The position numbers were made by a program, and so were the translations under genes. 64,000 bases of DNA from Diploptera punctata (Eukaryota; Arthropoda; Insecta; Blattodea; Blaberidae): positions 1,273,501 through 1,337,500 of the forward strand of contig JASPKZ010002337.1 of NCBI GenBank assembly GCA_030220185.1. The letters run 5' to 3'. Each line of letters starts with the position of its first letter. Position 1 is the stretch's first letter. The notes under the pieces are model-generated. The model saw only the letters and a list, made by a program, of their open reading frames with translations, had not been told where the DNA came from and did not search any database. Positions 49,700-61,642 of this stretch are shown here, piece by piece.

Positions 49700-50055
49700 C
49701 TTATATATATATTTATTTATTTATTTATTTATTGCGCTTGGTGAGTAGGGAAGCCATGACCTCCAGAAGCAACTATGCTGTCCCCAATACCAGAGGACGA
49801 AAGAATTATAGCATTTAATCCTTCAAAGTTAAAATCAAGGTTTAAATAAAAATGTTTTATGGAGCTTTAACAATATAAGTAAAATTTACCTTCAGAATGT
49901 TGTCTATCATGTCCGAGTTTGTCGCTTTTAGAAATTGCCTAAGTTATGGCCCCTGCAAGGTCGCCGATACAATATTGGAAACTTACATACGTAAGTGCTA
50001 AATTTCCTTTAATGCAAAACCTCAACTTTCTAACTTCCATAGATATAAAGAGAAG
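49700..50055. other. Unannotated sequence
   Basis: (ATTT)n at 49709-49730. A GT-AG-bounded stretch on minus near 49876-49928 could be read as a small exon, but nothing links it to a protein family. Confidence 0.3.
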
Positions 50056-50059
50056 TGAA

Positions 50060-50500
50060 CCATATACTATGGCAATTGAGTACATCTATATATAATACTC
50101 TAATATACAAAATCAATGTTTCGTTTGTTCGTATTTTATGCGCTGCCGTTCATCCGATTGAGATGGGTTTTTTGCAAAATGTTCAGGAGTTTCCCGGGAA
50201 GGTTATAGGCTATAAGAGAGTTGTAATACTCAACCCCTTCACCCTTAAAAATCACCCTTTGCAGTGAAGAACGCGTTTTTCGGAATTTTTTGGATGCTAA
50301 AATGGCTTACGCTACCTAAACCATAACACACACATAAAATTCATGTACACAAAATTGAATATCTCAAAACATTCTACAAAAAAGTCCATGGAGCATTTGT
50401 CAATATTTTACGGATAATTCACAATAATCATTTTTGTCTTTCAGCTCATTGATGCCAAGTAGATCGGGATAAGTAGATTCCCGGAATATAGTAGATTCCA
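50060..50500 (-). repeat. Single unit of the 57-kb tandem repeat
   Basis: The reverse complement of one unit at 57222-57915: ATGTTCAGGAGTTTCCCGGG, ACTCAACCCCTTCACCC, GCTTACGCTACCTAAACCAT and GAAAAGATCGGGATAAG-like blocks. The left edge has CGTTTGTTCGTATTTTATGC, complementary to the end of the dimer at 57920. Confidence 0.7.
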
Positions 50501-51466
50501 ATGTAGTAAATAATCATGTCCTACTTATATTTGTACTATTCTTTTATATTTTTTCACTTTCTTTGCCAATCAATTTAATCAAATTATGGATAGTTATTAC
50601 AATTAATATCATCATTGTTACTATTAATTTTAATATTTTTGTTCTTTCCCTGTCATCTGAATATTGTGAAGTCTGTGCCTATTATGTGTTATTAATCAAA
50701 TTGTAGATAATTCATAATTAATATATGTGAGCAATTCCATATGCGACTGACTGCCATTTATAATACACTTTTGCTGCAAAATGCTTGCATAAATATTACA
50801 ATTGGTTGAAATCAGAGGTGTTATATTTGTGATATGAAAGAGGAAAAGTGTCTGATTAAGATTGTACATAAATATACAACTTCTGAAGAAAAACAATCTT
50901 ATTTATTACCTATCAAAATATGTGTGACCGACTGACATAAATGTCAACGGGGGGGTCATCATGCATCTTAACCTGTTCATCTTACATCATTCTCGTTGGA
51001 AATGTTGATTCCTATTTCAAATTGTTCTGGAAAATACCGTTTGGAGGGCACATTTCAAGTTATATTGGTTAAATAAAAAAGAAACCTATTTCACAGATTA
51101 ATAACCGGGAAGGTTACGACCTGTGACCTGTGATGGTGTGACTGACTGACATATCTGAATTTTATTTAGAATTTCAAAAATAACAAATATTAGTACAACG
51201 TTGTAACAAAAGTATTATGAAAGTAGATAAAGGCAGCTTCAGTAACGAGATGATTCATAAAGGAACTCTGCAAGGCATACAGTAATAAATAGGGCTACGA
51301 AAATTGTTAAATTTAATTTTTGCTGGTCAAATAAATATTAATTTAAATCAACAAGATAATTAAATTAACTCGCTTGCCATGTACCATTTTAAATTATAAA
51401 AATAACGAAACTATTAAATACATACTAACAAAGTGCTTTCTCTATTGTTAAATATACCTACTTAAT

Positions 51467-51470
<4 letters not shown>
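50500..51470. other. Unannotated sequence
   Basis: No supported gene. GACTGACTGACATA-like short motifs recur near 50930, 51130, 53445 and 53605, but without a larger repeat that I can define. Confidence 0.35.

Positions 51471-51472
<2 letters not shown>

Positions 51473-51510
<38 letters not shown>
51473..51510. repeat. (TA)n microsatellite
   Basis: About 38 bp. Confidence 0.95.
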
Positions 51511-51513
<3 letters not shown>

Positions 51514-51529
51514 ACTAATTACAATTTAG

Positions 51530-51868
51530 TCCAGCGCCATAGCCTAGTGGTTAAAGCAAGAAGCCTTGGCGCAGAGCTATGGGACTTGCACTGGTTCGAG
51601 TCCCCATGGAGGAAGATATTTTCTCATGGAATTTCGGCCAGTACGGGACAGGTGCCCTCCCAGCATCGTGAGGCATTTGGGTAGCTACAATAAGTAACGA
51701 CTCCAGATTGATAAGACCAACTATAACGGCTGGGTGACCAGACATGCTGACCACATGTCACCCCTACACTGGCTTATAATCGCCTACCTCTGTGATTAAC
51801 ACATGTGTGGACGTGAGGCCAGCAGCCGGTTGGTGGACCAATGACCTTCTAGGCCTGTCGCGCTTAGA
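51530..51868 (+). mobile_element. SINE family 2, full length
   Basis: Head AGTCCAGCGCCATAGCCTAG, B box GGTTCGAGTCCCC, body GGACAGGTGCCCTCCCAGCA and CACATGTCACCCCTACACTG, end CTAGGCCTGTCGCGC. The clearest full copy of this family here. No duplication that I can delimit. Confidence 0.9.
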
Positions 51869-51879
51869 GTGGAGTTTAT

Positions 51880-52215
51880 TGCAGTTTACCTGATGTAAGA
51901 TTTCTAGATTGAACCACTGAAATAAAAAAAATTAACCCCCCCCCCCAGAATGTATACACATTCTTAATAGTCAGTTATTTATCAGAGTGCATGTACTTTC
52001 AAAACAAATTATCGTAAATCGCATTAGTAAGCTGTAGTTAGTAAACAATTGCTGACATATTGAATTCTAATTATAAACAACCATAAAAACTTAACTCTTA
52101 TTAGCCCGAGTTCTGATGACTCACATCATAACATCGATATATGTGATCGCATAAACAATAATTTCTCGCCGCTAACTTGACCTGACTTGACCCATTAATA
52201 AAAAAAATGCTTCCT
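51880..52215. other. Unannotated sequence
   Basis: A C-homopolymer at 51936-51945; otherwise nothing. Confidence 0.35.
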
Positions 52216-52219
52216 GTCA

Positions 52220-52540
52220 CGCATGAAGTCCCACGCTGTATAACTGAATGGTTTGAGTCAAGATGTCTCAATAGAGAGCACTGATTCGAACCCCATGAGA
52301 GAAGAAATTTTCTCATGGAATTTTGGCCACAATGGGATTGGTGCCCGCCCAGAATCATGAAACATTTGGCCAGCTAAAATATTTAGCGGTTGCGGTCGAT
52401 AAAACCAGCCATAACAGCTGGAGTATCCGACATGCTGACCACATGTCACCCTATATGTTGGTTAGATGATTGTCCACCACTGTGATTGATATACTTGGAT
52501 GTGATGTTAGCAGCCAAGGGCTTTCTAGGCCTGTCACGCC
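52220..52540 (+). repeat. SINE family 2, diverged
   Basis: Diverged head (CTGTATAACTGAATGGTTTG), B-box-like TGATTCGAACCCC, and the family body to TTTCTAGGCCTGTCACGCC. Confidence 0.8.
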
Positions 52541-52544
52541 ATTC

Positions 52545-53392
52545 AGTTTTTTTTAACACACGAACTTATGAATTTGTTGTGCTACTTGTTTGACAGTTCT
52601 GCATACTCAATAACATCGTGTCCAACGCTTTCACGTTGTATACGCAATCAGTCTGATAGATGCAATATATTCAAATTGTTTGTCTAAAAAAATTCTTTCC
52701 TTCTTCTGTATCATTTTGTGACTCCGGTTATTTGATTGGTTTTACAGCTCACATTACATAATTCTGCACCATTTTGTATCTTCTTTCCCGATTTTGCATA
52801 CATCCGTGTCATCTTTTATACCTGGCCGCCAATCGCATCTATAGTCCCCTTTCCATGGTACAATTCAAAGAAGTTCCATTTTATGTCTAATTCGAAATAT
52901 GCAAGTAAGCAATGTCATATTTCTATTACTTGCTGCTCCAACTGGAGATTTTTATCACCTCAAGTTTTAGAAGAAATCATTAGAATTCAAAAACACACTT
53001 TCCTATAGCAAACATCTATAGCATACTTGCTATGTGTCACATAACCTGACGCTTGAACAAAGTATTTCTTCTGAACTTCTCTGTCACCTTCCATCTAAAC
53101 TAGGCAACAGCAGTTAATATTGAGATAGGCCTATGCTAATTTTTCCAATGAACTATCTGGATCTCATTTTGTTCTTTGTAGGTATAATTTTCTGAGAAAT
53201 CAACAAGTATGGCTGCTTCGTTTACTGCAACCTTTTTACTGAATATATTGAAATGCTTCCGCTAACTCTCTTTTAGCTCAAATTGACACAGAAAAATGGC
53301 CAGCAAGTTTTTTTATGGAACAGCTGAGCCGAACAGTCTACCTGATTTCCTAAACCATGTTTATGTTAATCCTCAGCGGAGTGTAGCAAGCA

Positions 53393-53395
<3 letters not shown>
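52545..53395. other. Unannotated sequence
   Basis: A 90-codon plus frame at 52736-53008 and a short one starting at 53296 (MASKFFYGTAEPNSLPDFL, then VYVNPQRSVAST running into TA repeats) have no recognisable domain. I do not call them genes. Confidence 0.3.

Positions 53396-53432
<37 letters not shown>
53396..53432. repeat. (TA)n microsatellite
   Basis: About 36 bp. Confidence 0.95.
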
Positions 53433-53435
<3 letters not shown>

Positions 53436-53988
53436 AGGACAAAAAGTCAGTCAGTCACGGGATACTAGCGGGAAAAATAATGACTTTACAAGAAAAGTCT
53501 TTAATACGTGTTTGTTAGTTGTGTACCGATAACGTAGAATCCAAGAGGAAATGTTATTCCATCAATTATTATGTGTGTACAGTAATTTTATACGTTTTCT
53601 GTGACTGACTGACCATAGCTTGCAGTTAACAATCATAGGACACATTTAAGATATATAGAACATTAGAATGCAATTAATATTATCACATTTACGACTAGGG
53701 AGGACCAAAATATGGTTTAACAAAAGAGTTTGTAAAATAAAACGAATTAATACGATCTACTCATTAAACAACAAATTGGTAAAACTGTGAGCGTTTTTAC
53801 AGGTTTTGGAATATGACAAGTTCTACCACAAATATTGGATTAAAATAATACACTTATGGAACATTATCTTATAGAATTAGAAAATTTGATCCTTAAAGAT
53901 ATATATTACGCCAAAAAATATATTGCGTCAATTTCAAAATGTTCACATCGGTATGATATTTTAATGGAATCGCTCATGTATAATTTAA
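53433..53988. other. Unannotated AT-rich sequence
   Basis: No feature that I can support. Confidence 0.35.
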
Positions 53989-53989
53989 C

Positions 53990-54292
53990 AGACACGCCGT
54001 AGCGTAGTGGTTAAGACACTGCGCTACAAGTCGGAAGGTCAAGGGTTCATGTCCCAGTGGGGTCAGGAATTTTAAACTTACCCAAACCTTCTGGCGGCAC
54101 TATGACTCTGGGGTCGACTCAGCCTCTAACCGAAATGAGTACCAGACGCTTGTTCTGAGGGTAAAGGCGGCCGTTATGCAGGTTGACAAACCCGGCTGAC
54201 ATCAAGTGCCGATTGTCCAGAAAAAGTGGGATCCTTAACCTCCTACTACCCCAAGGGCCTCCTGAGGCCTGTAGTGGGACTACTTTACTTTA
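53990..54292 (+). mobile_element. SINE family 3, full length
   Basis: Head ACACGCCGTAGCGTAGTGG, B-box-like GGGTTCATGTCCC, body CTTCTGGCGGCACTATGAC, GGGGTCGACTCAGCC and GTGCCGATTGTCCAG, end AGTGGGACTACTTTACTTTA. A model for the truncated and nested copies. Confidence 0.9.
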
Positions 54293-54384
54293 TAATTTAA
54301 CCTCGTGAAGGGGAAGAGAAGGCCTCATCGTCTTACCACCACTAGATAAAATAAATCATTAATAGTATGCGATGAAATGAATAT

Positions 54385-54745
54385 TAACTAGGAGATTATA
54401 TAAGATATGAGCAATTAAACGTACATGTACATGTACAACAAAAACAAGATGTAAGGTTACCAAGAAAAACATTGGAATGCTGTCACTGGAAGAAAAAAAA
54501 GAAGCGAAGACCTCTAAACTCATGGATGCAAGAAATAAGAACTGGAATGAGAACAAGGAGACTGAAGGACATGGAGTGGATGGATAGGGACGAGTGAAGA
54601 AGGAAAATAAAAATTTAAGCACAGAATGATATATAAATATCGAAAATATTTATATAAATAATAATAATAATTATTATTATTATTATTATTACTATTATTA
54701 ATATTAATATTAACATTATTATTATTATTATTACTAATATTTTTT
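54385..54745 (+). pseudogene. LINE lineage E, 3' end with triplet tail
   Basis: Frames read KKNIGMLSLEEKKEAKTS and DARNKNWNENKETEGHGVDG in one frame and the true tail (LPRKTLECCHWK-like) in another, followed by AATAATAAT and ATTATT arrays at 54658-54740. A near-identical tail is at 55214-55490. Confidence 0.7.
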
Positions 54746-54749
54746 TTGT

Positions 54750-54945
54750 AAATGCCCCAGGTTGTCTTTCGATATTCCTGGTGTTCTCTCCTGGCATGGC
54801 GTACTTGTAACCCACTTCTGAGGTTGGGGCGCCTGGAAGACGGGGTTACGTTGCCCCGATGATATGACGGGTGATAATGATGATAGTGGTGGACCAGGAG
54901 AGTCCTTAATCCTAAGCTTAATCTAAGATGAATATGAATGATGAT
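54750..54945. repeat. GC-richer unclassified segment
   Basis: Contains CTGGAAGACGGGGTTACGTT and GACGGGTGATAATGATGATA. It lies between a LINE tail and a SINE. Not identified. Confidence 0.3.
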
Positions 54946-54950
54946 GATTG

Positions 54951-55123
54951 CGATGGCCATATGATTCCGGGGACCGTTTGGGCCTCAAAGTTTTCCTGAC
55001 ATTTGTTTTACAGGTGAGGAAAAACCCCGATAAAAACCTCACCCAGAAAAACTGGACCGGGGATCGAACCCGGTCCCACTGCGTGACAAGGCAGCACGCT
55101 ACCTCGAGACCACAGCGGTGGAC
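54951..55123 (-). repeat. SINE family 1, 3'-truncated
   Basis: The minus head GTCCACCGCTGTGGTCTCGA, B box GGGTTCGATCC, then the body as far as GGTCCCCGGAATCATATGGC. The terminal part is missing. Confidence 0.88.
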
Positions 55124-55134
55124 TATAATATTAA

Positions 55135-55135
<1 letters not shown>

Positions 55136-55169
<34 letters not shown>

Positions 55170-55519
55170 TTGAAAATTAGAAAATATAAGAAATACTGTC
55201 ATAAGAGAAAAAAATGAATATTGGCTATTCAATAGTAGATTATATAAAAATACAAGCAATTAAATTGGTATGGGCACTTACGACGAATGCAAGAAGAAAG
55301 GTTACCCAGGAAAATATTGGAATGGTGTCCACGTGGAAGAAGAAGGAGAGGAAGACCTCGAAACTCGTGGATGCAAGAAATAAGAACTGGAATAAGAACA
55401 AGAGGACTGGAGGACATGGAGTGGATGGATAGGGACGAGTTGATGAAAAAAATAAAACTTTAGGCACAGAAAGATGTGTAAACATTAAAATTCTATAAAT
55501 AAATAAATAAATAAATAAA

Positions 55520-55550
<31 letters not shown>
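55136..55550 (+). pseudogene. LINE lineage E, 3' end between triplet arrays
   Basis: (ATT)n at 55136-55168, then KYKKYCHKRKK-like, then the true frame LNWYGHLRRMQEERLPRKIL, EWCPRGRRRRGRPRNSWMQE, IRTGIRTRGLEDMEWMDRDE. It ends with an (AATA)n tail at 55496-55519 and (ATT)n at 55525-55550. Confidence 0.8.
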
Positions 55551-55553
<3 letters not shown>

Positions 55554-55720
55554 CAAATATAATGGCCCGGTTATGCATGTTAACGAGCTCTGCTTTAATT
55601 AACATTGTTGATTTTTTTCTCTCGATATCGAGTTTGGTTCCGAAAAAAATAAAAGAGCGTTAATGGGCGCATGCACACACACACGCACGAACACACACAC
55701 ACACACCCTTATATATATAT
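55551..55720. repeat. Unannotated with (CA)n and (TA)n
   Basis: ACACACAC runs at 55674-55705 and TATATA at 55711-55724. Nothing else. Confidence 0.6.
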
Positions 55721-55724
55721 ATAT

Positions 55725-56070
55725 AAACTAACTTACTAACACTAGGTTAATGGTCGCGCGGTCATAAGCTCTCCATAGATCCCTATCCTGAACAAATATT
55801 TTCCAATCATCCCTGTATATTCTACTTCCCTCAAATCAAATTATTCTCACATCTCATTCTTGGTCTACCTATTGGAAGATTTCCCTCTAGTTTTCCAGCA
55901 AGGAGTTTCCATGCTCATCTTTCATTTTTCCATTTTTGCCACATGTCCTGCCCATCGCAGTCTACAAGACTGAACTGTTCTTATATTATCTGGTCTTCTA
56001 TGAAGATCATGTAGCTCACTGTTATGTAGTCTTCTCTATTCGCCGTCCGTTTATCTCTCGTTGGTTCAAA
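55725..56070 (-). pseudogene. LINE lineage A, decayed 3' end
   Basis: The minus frames give LFEPTRDKRTANREDYITVS-like and [22 protein letters not shown] blocks and end GRTAT-like with CTTTACC-like ends. The GTAAGTTAGTT-type 3' end is at 55727-55740. Confidence 0.7.
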
Positions 56071-56119
56071 AAAGTTACAAGGACAATTTGTTGATTGGAT
56101 CGGGTGCCAAATTTATATT

Positions 56120-56515
56120 TAAACACATACGGGTTTCATGTCTAGAAAATAGTATTGTTCTTATGCGAACACTCTTGCCACTTGACGCCATAGACTGAGT
56201 GACAGAGATGGAAATATAATTATCTCCAAGTTTCGTAGAAAGATGATGGATCAATGGCATCTCCGCTAGCCGCTGTTCCGGTAATTGAGTTCCCCCTAAC
56301 TTTATTAAATATGTGGGTGATATTAAACATTCCACTACATTCCTCGAGGCAGAAGATCTGTGGGTCGACCTTTTCGGAGATGGCGGGAGACCATAACGGG
56401 CCACTGGGCCTAATACTTGAAAGGCAGATGAAGATGATTATACATTCCACGATGATACTTTTTTTTATAAATCGGGCACCCATCTTTTACAAAGTTGTAG
56501 GTGAAACTATTTAAC
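56120..56515 (-). repeat. Relative of the 13.1-kb transposon end
   Basis: TTTCATGTCTAGAAAATAGT and GACTGAGTGACAGAGATGG match 13150-13245, so this holds the right-hand end of the same transposon family. The further 56290-56515 (TGGGTGATATTAAACATTCC) is unassigned. Confidence 0.55.
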
Positions 56516-56544
56516 TAAATTACTTATTTAATTTTTTATTATAA

Positions 56545-56870
56545 ATATTCCACATTACACTGTTTCTCCTTCAACCCAAAGATATTTGCCGTCATAGGTT
56601 TCTGTCTGAAGCATCTTCTTCCCTCAAATCTCTTGCTTCCATACTTCTCCTCACTCCATCTATCCAATCTCTTCCACTTCTTCCATTAGCTTTCTAATCA
56701 AGGATCTTCTCTCGTAGTCAATCTTCTTCCATTCTTATGAGGTGTCCATACTATTTCAAACGTTTTTCTTCTATCTTTTTCTAATACGTTTTTCTTCTAT
56801 TTTTTTTCTAATACTTTTTTCAACTTGCATAATATCCCTTATTGTGCTATTTCTGAATTTATCCTGCCTT
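56545..56870 (-). pseudogene. RTE-like LINE 3' fragment
   Basis: On minus: EIVWTPHKNGRRLTTREDP-like and WKKWKRLDRWSEEKYGSKR blocks, charged and stop-broken as in other LINE tails in the window. It ends near GTGTAATGTGGAATA. Confidence 0.5.
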
Positions 56871-56879
56871 GAAAGTCTA

Positions 56880-57135
56880 ACCAATGTAGAATTGTCAGTC
56901 CCCTATTGGGCGTCTCCCCATGTGACGGATATGGGAATGCTTCCCAGATATGGGTGGTATCGGGGAAATGAAATGCCCGAGGCGAACCAAAACAAAAGCT
57001 AATTCCTTGTAACTCTGTTGCCTAGAGGCTAGAGGAAGACAAACTTGATTACAAATTACCTGGTTCTACAGGTTGGGGGGTTGTAGCAATGGGTCAACTG
57101 CTTATTCTACTGAAAAATATACAATATTTAAATCT
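56880..57135. repeat. Dispersed segment shared with 58795-59040
   Basis: GAGGCTAGAGGAAGACAAAC, ACAAATTACCTGG and TACAGGTTGGGGGGTTG match GAGGCTAAAGGAAGAAAACC, AAAATCACCTGG and TACAGGTTGGGGGTTGA at 58945-59015. GC-richer than its surroundings. Possibly the 5' region of a LINE. Confidence 0.5.
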
Positions 57136-57159
57136 TATAAATTACTAGCTAATACCCGG

Positions 57160-57965
57160 TGTGCGCTGCTACTCATAAATAAATGCTAATATGTTTTTAC
57201 CACCAGCCGTGCACTGTTCGGGAATCTGCTTATCCCGATATTCTTGGCACCAATGAAAGACAAAAATGGTTATTGTGAGTTATCCATAGAAGTTAAACAT
57301 ATGCTGTTCGGGACTTTTTTGTAGAGTTTTTTGAGATGTTCAATTCTGTATACATTAATTTGGTGTATTTGTTATGGTTTAGGCAGCGTAAGCCATTTAA
57401 GCGTCAAAATAGGGACTTTATTTCACGTTTTTTTACTACAAAGGTTGATTTTTAGGGGTTAAGGGGTTGAGTATTACAACTCCCTTATAGCCTATGTTCA
57501 TCCCCGGAATCTCCTGAACATTTTTTTAAAAAGTCCCATCTCAATAGGGATGAATAGTGTGGCAGAGCACACTTGTTCGGGAATCGACTTATCCCGATCT
57601 TCTTGGCATCAATGAAAAACAAAAATGATTATTTTGAGTTATCCGTAAAAGATAAACATATGCTGTCGCGGACGTTTTTGAAGAGGTTGTTGAGATATTC
57701 AATTCTGTGTACATTAATTTGGTGTATTTGGTATGGTTTAGGCAGCGTAAGCCATTTAAGCGTCAAAATAGGAACTTTATTTCACGCTTTTCACTACAAA
57801 GGGTGATTTTCAGGGGTGAAGGGGTTGAATATCACAACTCTCTTACAGCCTATGTTCATCCCGGGAATCTTCTGAGCATTTTGCAAAAAAAAACCATAAA
57901 AATCAGATCAACGGTATGGCCGCGCATAGAATACGAACAAACAAACATACAAACAAACAAACATT
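57160..57965 (+). repeat. Tandem dimer, about 350-bp unit
   Basis: Units at 57222-57572 and 57573-57915 start TGTTCGGGAATC and share TTATCCCGATCTTCTTGGCA, GTTTAGGCAGCGTAAGCCAT and GGTTGAATATCACAACTC. The array ends with ACAAACAAACATACAAAC. A block at 57160 resembles, in reverse, the 17285 and 10020 blocks. A single inverted unit is at 50060-50500. Confidence 0.75.
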
Positions 57966-58094
57966 GATTTTTATATATAAAATTTTTAATTAATCACCTA
58001 ATAAATCAATCTCGCATTAAAATGACACGTTTACTAACAAACATTTCTCGATAACAGCAATAACAGATGTGAAATACTCCATAGCACTAGTGAC
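57966..58094. repeat. Block shared with 17330-17400
   Basis: AAATCAATCTCGCATTAAAA and GACACGTTTACTA resemble AAATCAATCTCACATAAAAG and GACACGTTTACTAG at 17331-17363. It belongs to the same dispersed element. Confidence 0.5.
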
Positions 58095-58498
58095 CATGAT
58101 GTTTGCTTATACTAACACAATTCCTCACTGGGAACGGTAAATTTAGCCAATACCTCCAGAGATTTAACATCAGAGAACATGCAAGTTGTAACTGTGGCAA
58201 TAGCAACCAAAACGTTGAATATATTATCATTGATTGTCCTTTGTTCTGGAACGAAAGGTTCGAATTCTCATGTCTGCTAATTAACACCGCCTGTTTAAGT
58301 GAACCACCCATTACAGAACTGTTTATGAAAGAAAAGAACTACAGACTTCTTAATGTTTTTATAATTAAAGTTAATAAAAACTTCAATTTTATATAAAATT
58401 ATATAATGACTCACAACTTTGTAACAAGCTATAACCCTAATGTACTTACATGAAATAGAGTTTATAAATTTCGAATAATAATAATAATAATAATAATA

Positions 58499-58552
<54 letters not shown>

Positions 58553-58555
58553 TTT
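58095..58555 (+). pseudogene. R1/jockey-type LINE 3' end with triplet tail
   Basis: A 97-codon frame: TQFLTGNGKFSQYLQRF, NIREHASCNCGNSNQNVEY, IIIDCPLFWNERF. The C-x-C ... C spacing is the C-terminal zinc knuckle of R1/I-type elements, with Tyr where His is usual. 3'-UTR, then (AAT)n/(ATT)n at 58478-58552. The RT domain is absent. Confidence 0.75.
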
Positions 58556-58790
58556 ATTTATATACAGATTTTGAAAATGTTTACACTTCTTTCTGTGCCT
58601 AAAATTTTATTTACCTTCTCCACTCATCTCTATCGATCCACTCCATTTCGTCCTGTCTTCTTGTTCACATTCCAGTTCTTATTTCTTGCATCCACGAGTT
58701 TCGAAATCTTCCTTTCCTTCTTCTTCCAGGTGGACACCATTCCAATGTTTTTCTGAGTAATCTTTCTTCTTGCATTCGTCGTACATACCT
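58556..58790 (-). pseudogene. LINE lineage E, 3' end
   Basis: On minus the tail (frame shadow FTLLSVPKILFTFSTHLYRS on plus) matches the 54385, 55136 and 59600 copies. The 3' end lies against the (ATT)n array at 58501-58552. Confidence 0.75.
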
Positions 58791-58794
58791 ACCC

Positions 58795-59175
<381 letters not shown>

Positions 59176-59234
59176 CTTTTATCTTGTAAGCCCACGTTTC
59201 CCTTAACAGAGATTTAGACGCTCTCCCCCTACAG

Positions 59235-59578
59235 GGAAAATTTGAACCATACTAATTTAGTTACACTTGTTCTCGTATAGATGTCATTTGAGTGGTCTAT
59301 GGTCAGCATTCCGTCTCATACTGACATCTAGGAAACCAAGGTAGTACTAGGACGAGAAAATTCGGTAAATTTTGCCTAGAGGCATTTTCATTCAGGCTTA
59401 AGGATCTTTTACAAGCCTGGAAATCTTCAGACTCGGGGCCCATGGCTTAAAGTCCCTCCCGGAGGACATCCTCCTTGGATTTATCCATCTTAAAATAATC
59501 AATCGACCCCGGCCGGGTTTGAATCCGCTACCCTCGGGACCAGAGGCAAGGAGCATAACCACTAGTCCACCGCGGCGA
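59235..59578 (-). repeat. tRNA-derived SINE, family 5
   Basis: The minus head AATCGCCGCGGTGGACTAGT, GTGGTTATGC, B-box-like GGATTCAAACCC, then a body AAGATGGATAAATCCAAGG, TTAAGCCTGAATGAAAATGC. A body piece is at 34972-35066. The head abuts an (AAT)n tract. Confidence 0.65.
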
Positions 59579-59599
59579 TTAATAATAATAATAATAATT

Positions 59600-60825
59600 A
59601 TTATTATTTTTTTTTTTATTTATATACAGAATTTTAATGTTTACACATCTTTCTGTGCCTAAAGTTTTATTTTTCTTCTCCACTCGTCTCTCTCCATCCA
59701 ATCCATGTCCTTCAGTCCTCTTGCTCTCATTCCAGTTCTTATTTTCTGCATCCATGAATTTCGAGGTCTTCCTCCCCTCCTTCTTCCAGGTGGACACCAT
59801 TCCAATGTTTTCCTGGATAATCTTTCTTCTTGCATTCGTCGTACGTGCCCATACCAATTTAATTGCTTATACTATTGAATAATCAATATTAATTTTTTTC
59901 TCTTATGACAGTATTTCTTATTTTGTCTAATTTTGAATATCTTGCTGCTCTCCCCAAGAAATCCATTTCCATCGACATAAGTTTTTGTTCTAAGTTTTTG
60001 TTGAATTTCCAAACTTCAGCTTCATATGTGGCAGTACTTCTCACTATTGAATTATATATTTGTAACTTATTTTTCCTGGTTATATGCCTGTTCCATAAGA
60101 CTCCATTCATCATTGCTGTTATTGCTCTATCTTTATTTATTCTGTTCTTAATATCACTTTCTTGTTTATCCTCTTTATCTAATTTTACTCCCAGATACTC
60201 AAATTCTTCACATCCTCTAATATACCCATTTTCATCTTCTAATATCAATTCTTGGGTTTCGGCTCCACATCCCATATAAAATGCTTTTTTCCTAAATTTA
60301 TTTTCAAACCCCTGTTATCGTATTCGTCCAATAATTTTCTGAACATAAACTCCATGTCTTCATATTCTTAAACAATTATTATCTGGTCATCCGCAAATAA
60401 CAACAGTGTATATATTGTATCTGTTGATCAATCTCCAATTGGAACTCCCAGTCCTGAACATTTTTTGCTCCAGTTTGACAGTGCTTTATGTATAAATATC
60501 TTAAATAATGTTGGTGATATGCTACAACCTTGACGAAGGCCTTTTGTTACTTTAATTTCTTCTGATATATATTTTCCAATTTTAATTTTAGATACTGCAT
60601 TTTTATACGAATGTTTTATTGCATTAATAATTGTATCGTTTATGGCCATATCTTCTAATGCTCCCCACAACTTTTGCAAAGGTACAGTGTCATATGCCTT
60701 TTCTAAATGTGAAATGAACTTGTTGGTTGTTATTATTCGTCTTTTCAATCAATTGTTTTACCACAAATATGTGATCAATTGTAGATCTCTCAGACCTAAA
60801 GCCTGCTTGTACTTCATTCTCCTTA
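59600..60825 (-). pseudogene. LINE lineage E, longest copy, with RT core
   Basis: From 60748 on minus: HLEKAYDTVPLQKLWGALED, KVTKGLRQGCSISPTLF (RT motifs), then LLLFADDQIIIV (FADD catalytic box) in a shifted frame, EFEYLGVKLDKEDKQESDIK, MEMDFLGRAARYSKLDKI. Then the tail to RGRPRNSWMQ-like sequence and a T-rich/triplet 3' end. Frameshifts near 60420 and 60290 and stops kill it. On plus several long T-rich frames are shadows. 5'-truncated, with a triplet array at 60826. Confidence 0.88.

Positions 60826-60900
<75 letters not shown>
60826..60900. repeat. (AAT)n microsatellite
   Basis: About 75 bp, at the 5' edge of a minus LINE. Confidence 0.95.
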
Positions 60901-60904
60901 TGTT

Positions 60905-61427
60905 TTGTTTTCTCGCAATATAACTGGATACATATTATTTAGTTAACAAAAGAAAGACAATCCGCAAACCAGCTAAATTATATTCGATTTGTTGAAGACG
61001 ACTTTGTTTAGTTTTTAGTAGCTCTTATATAATGTACGCCTGCTTCTAACTCTCCATATACTTATTTTTCTCAATTAGGCGTACAATCAGCAATTAAATT
61101 TTATCGCTACTTAGCAGCAGTTACTGTAAAATACCGTTACAGTAATAAACTCTGTTTACAGAGATAATATAGTATTTGTATCACATTAAAAATATCTCTA
61201 TACATGCATAGAGTACATACTATTACATTTCCAGTAGTGTCATTAGGGATCCCGAAGTATTTTCTTTGTTGCAGTAGTTGGTGCATCCAAAGGGTATGTG
61301 CTGGTTAGCGAGTAGGGTCTACTGTATTTTATTTATTTATTTATTCCGAACTATGTCTTTATGTTATTACTAAGGATCGGAAGATGAGGAAAAATCCTTT
61401 ATTTTATATCTGAAAACGAGGCCCAAC

Positions 61428-61428
<1 letters not shown>
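60905..61428. other. Unannotated sequence
   Basis: No feature that I can support. A short (TTTA)n at 61328-61345. Confidence 0.4.
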
Positions 61429-61429
<1 letters not shown>

Positions 61430-61474
<45 letters not shown>

Positions 61475-61586
61475 TATGATAATAAAAATAAATGCCTGGA
61501 CGGGATTCGAACCCGGAACTCTGAGTCTGTACCTCAGCGTGTTATCCGTTACACCACCAGGCGAATCCAATACAAACACTTATTTT

Positions 61587-61642
<56 letters not shown>

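Noticed and set aside
49740..49930. Two possible minus exons of a second hydrolase gene (a GT-AG piece reading QFLKATNSDMIDNILK and a frame ending GHGFPTHQAQ)
   Set aside because: The first is only about 53 nt, neither has a family motif, and I found no partner exons on either side.
52736..53008. 90-codon plus frame
   Set aside because: No domain, no repeat relation, no splice or start context. The length is expected by chance in this composition.
61496..61565. Functional tRNA gene
   Set aside because: The fold is good, but copies at 20471 and 39300 share the flanking non-tRNA body and (TA)n, and the anticodon would be ACA. A SINE explains it better.
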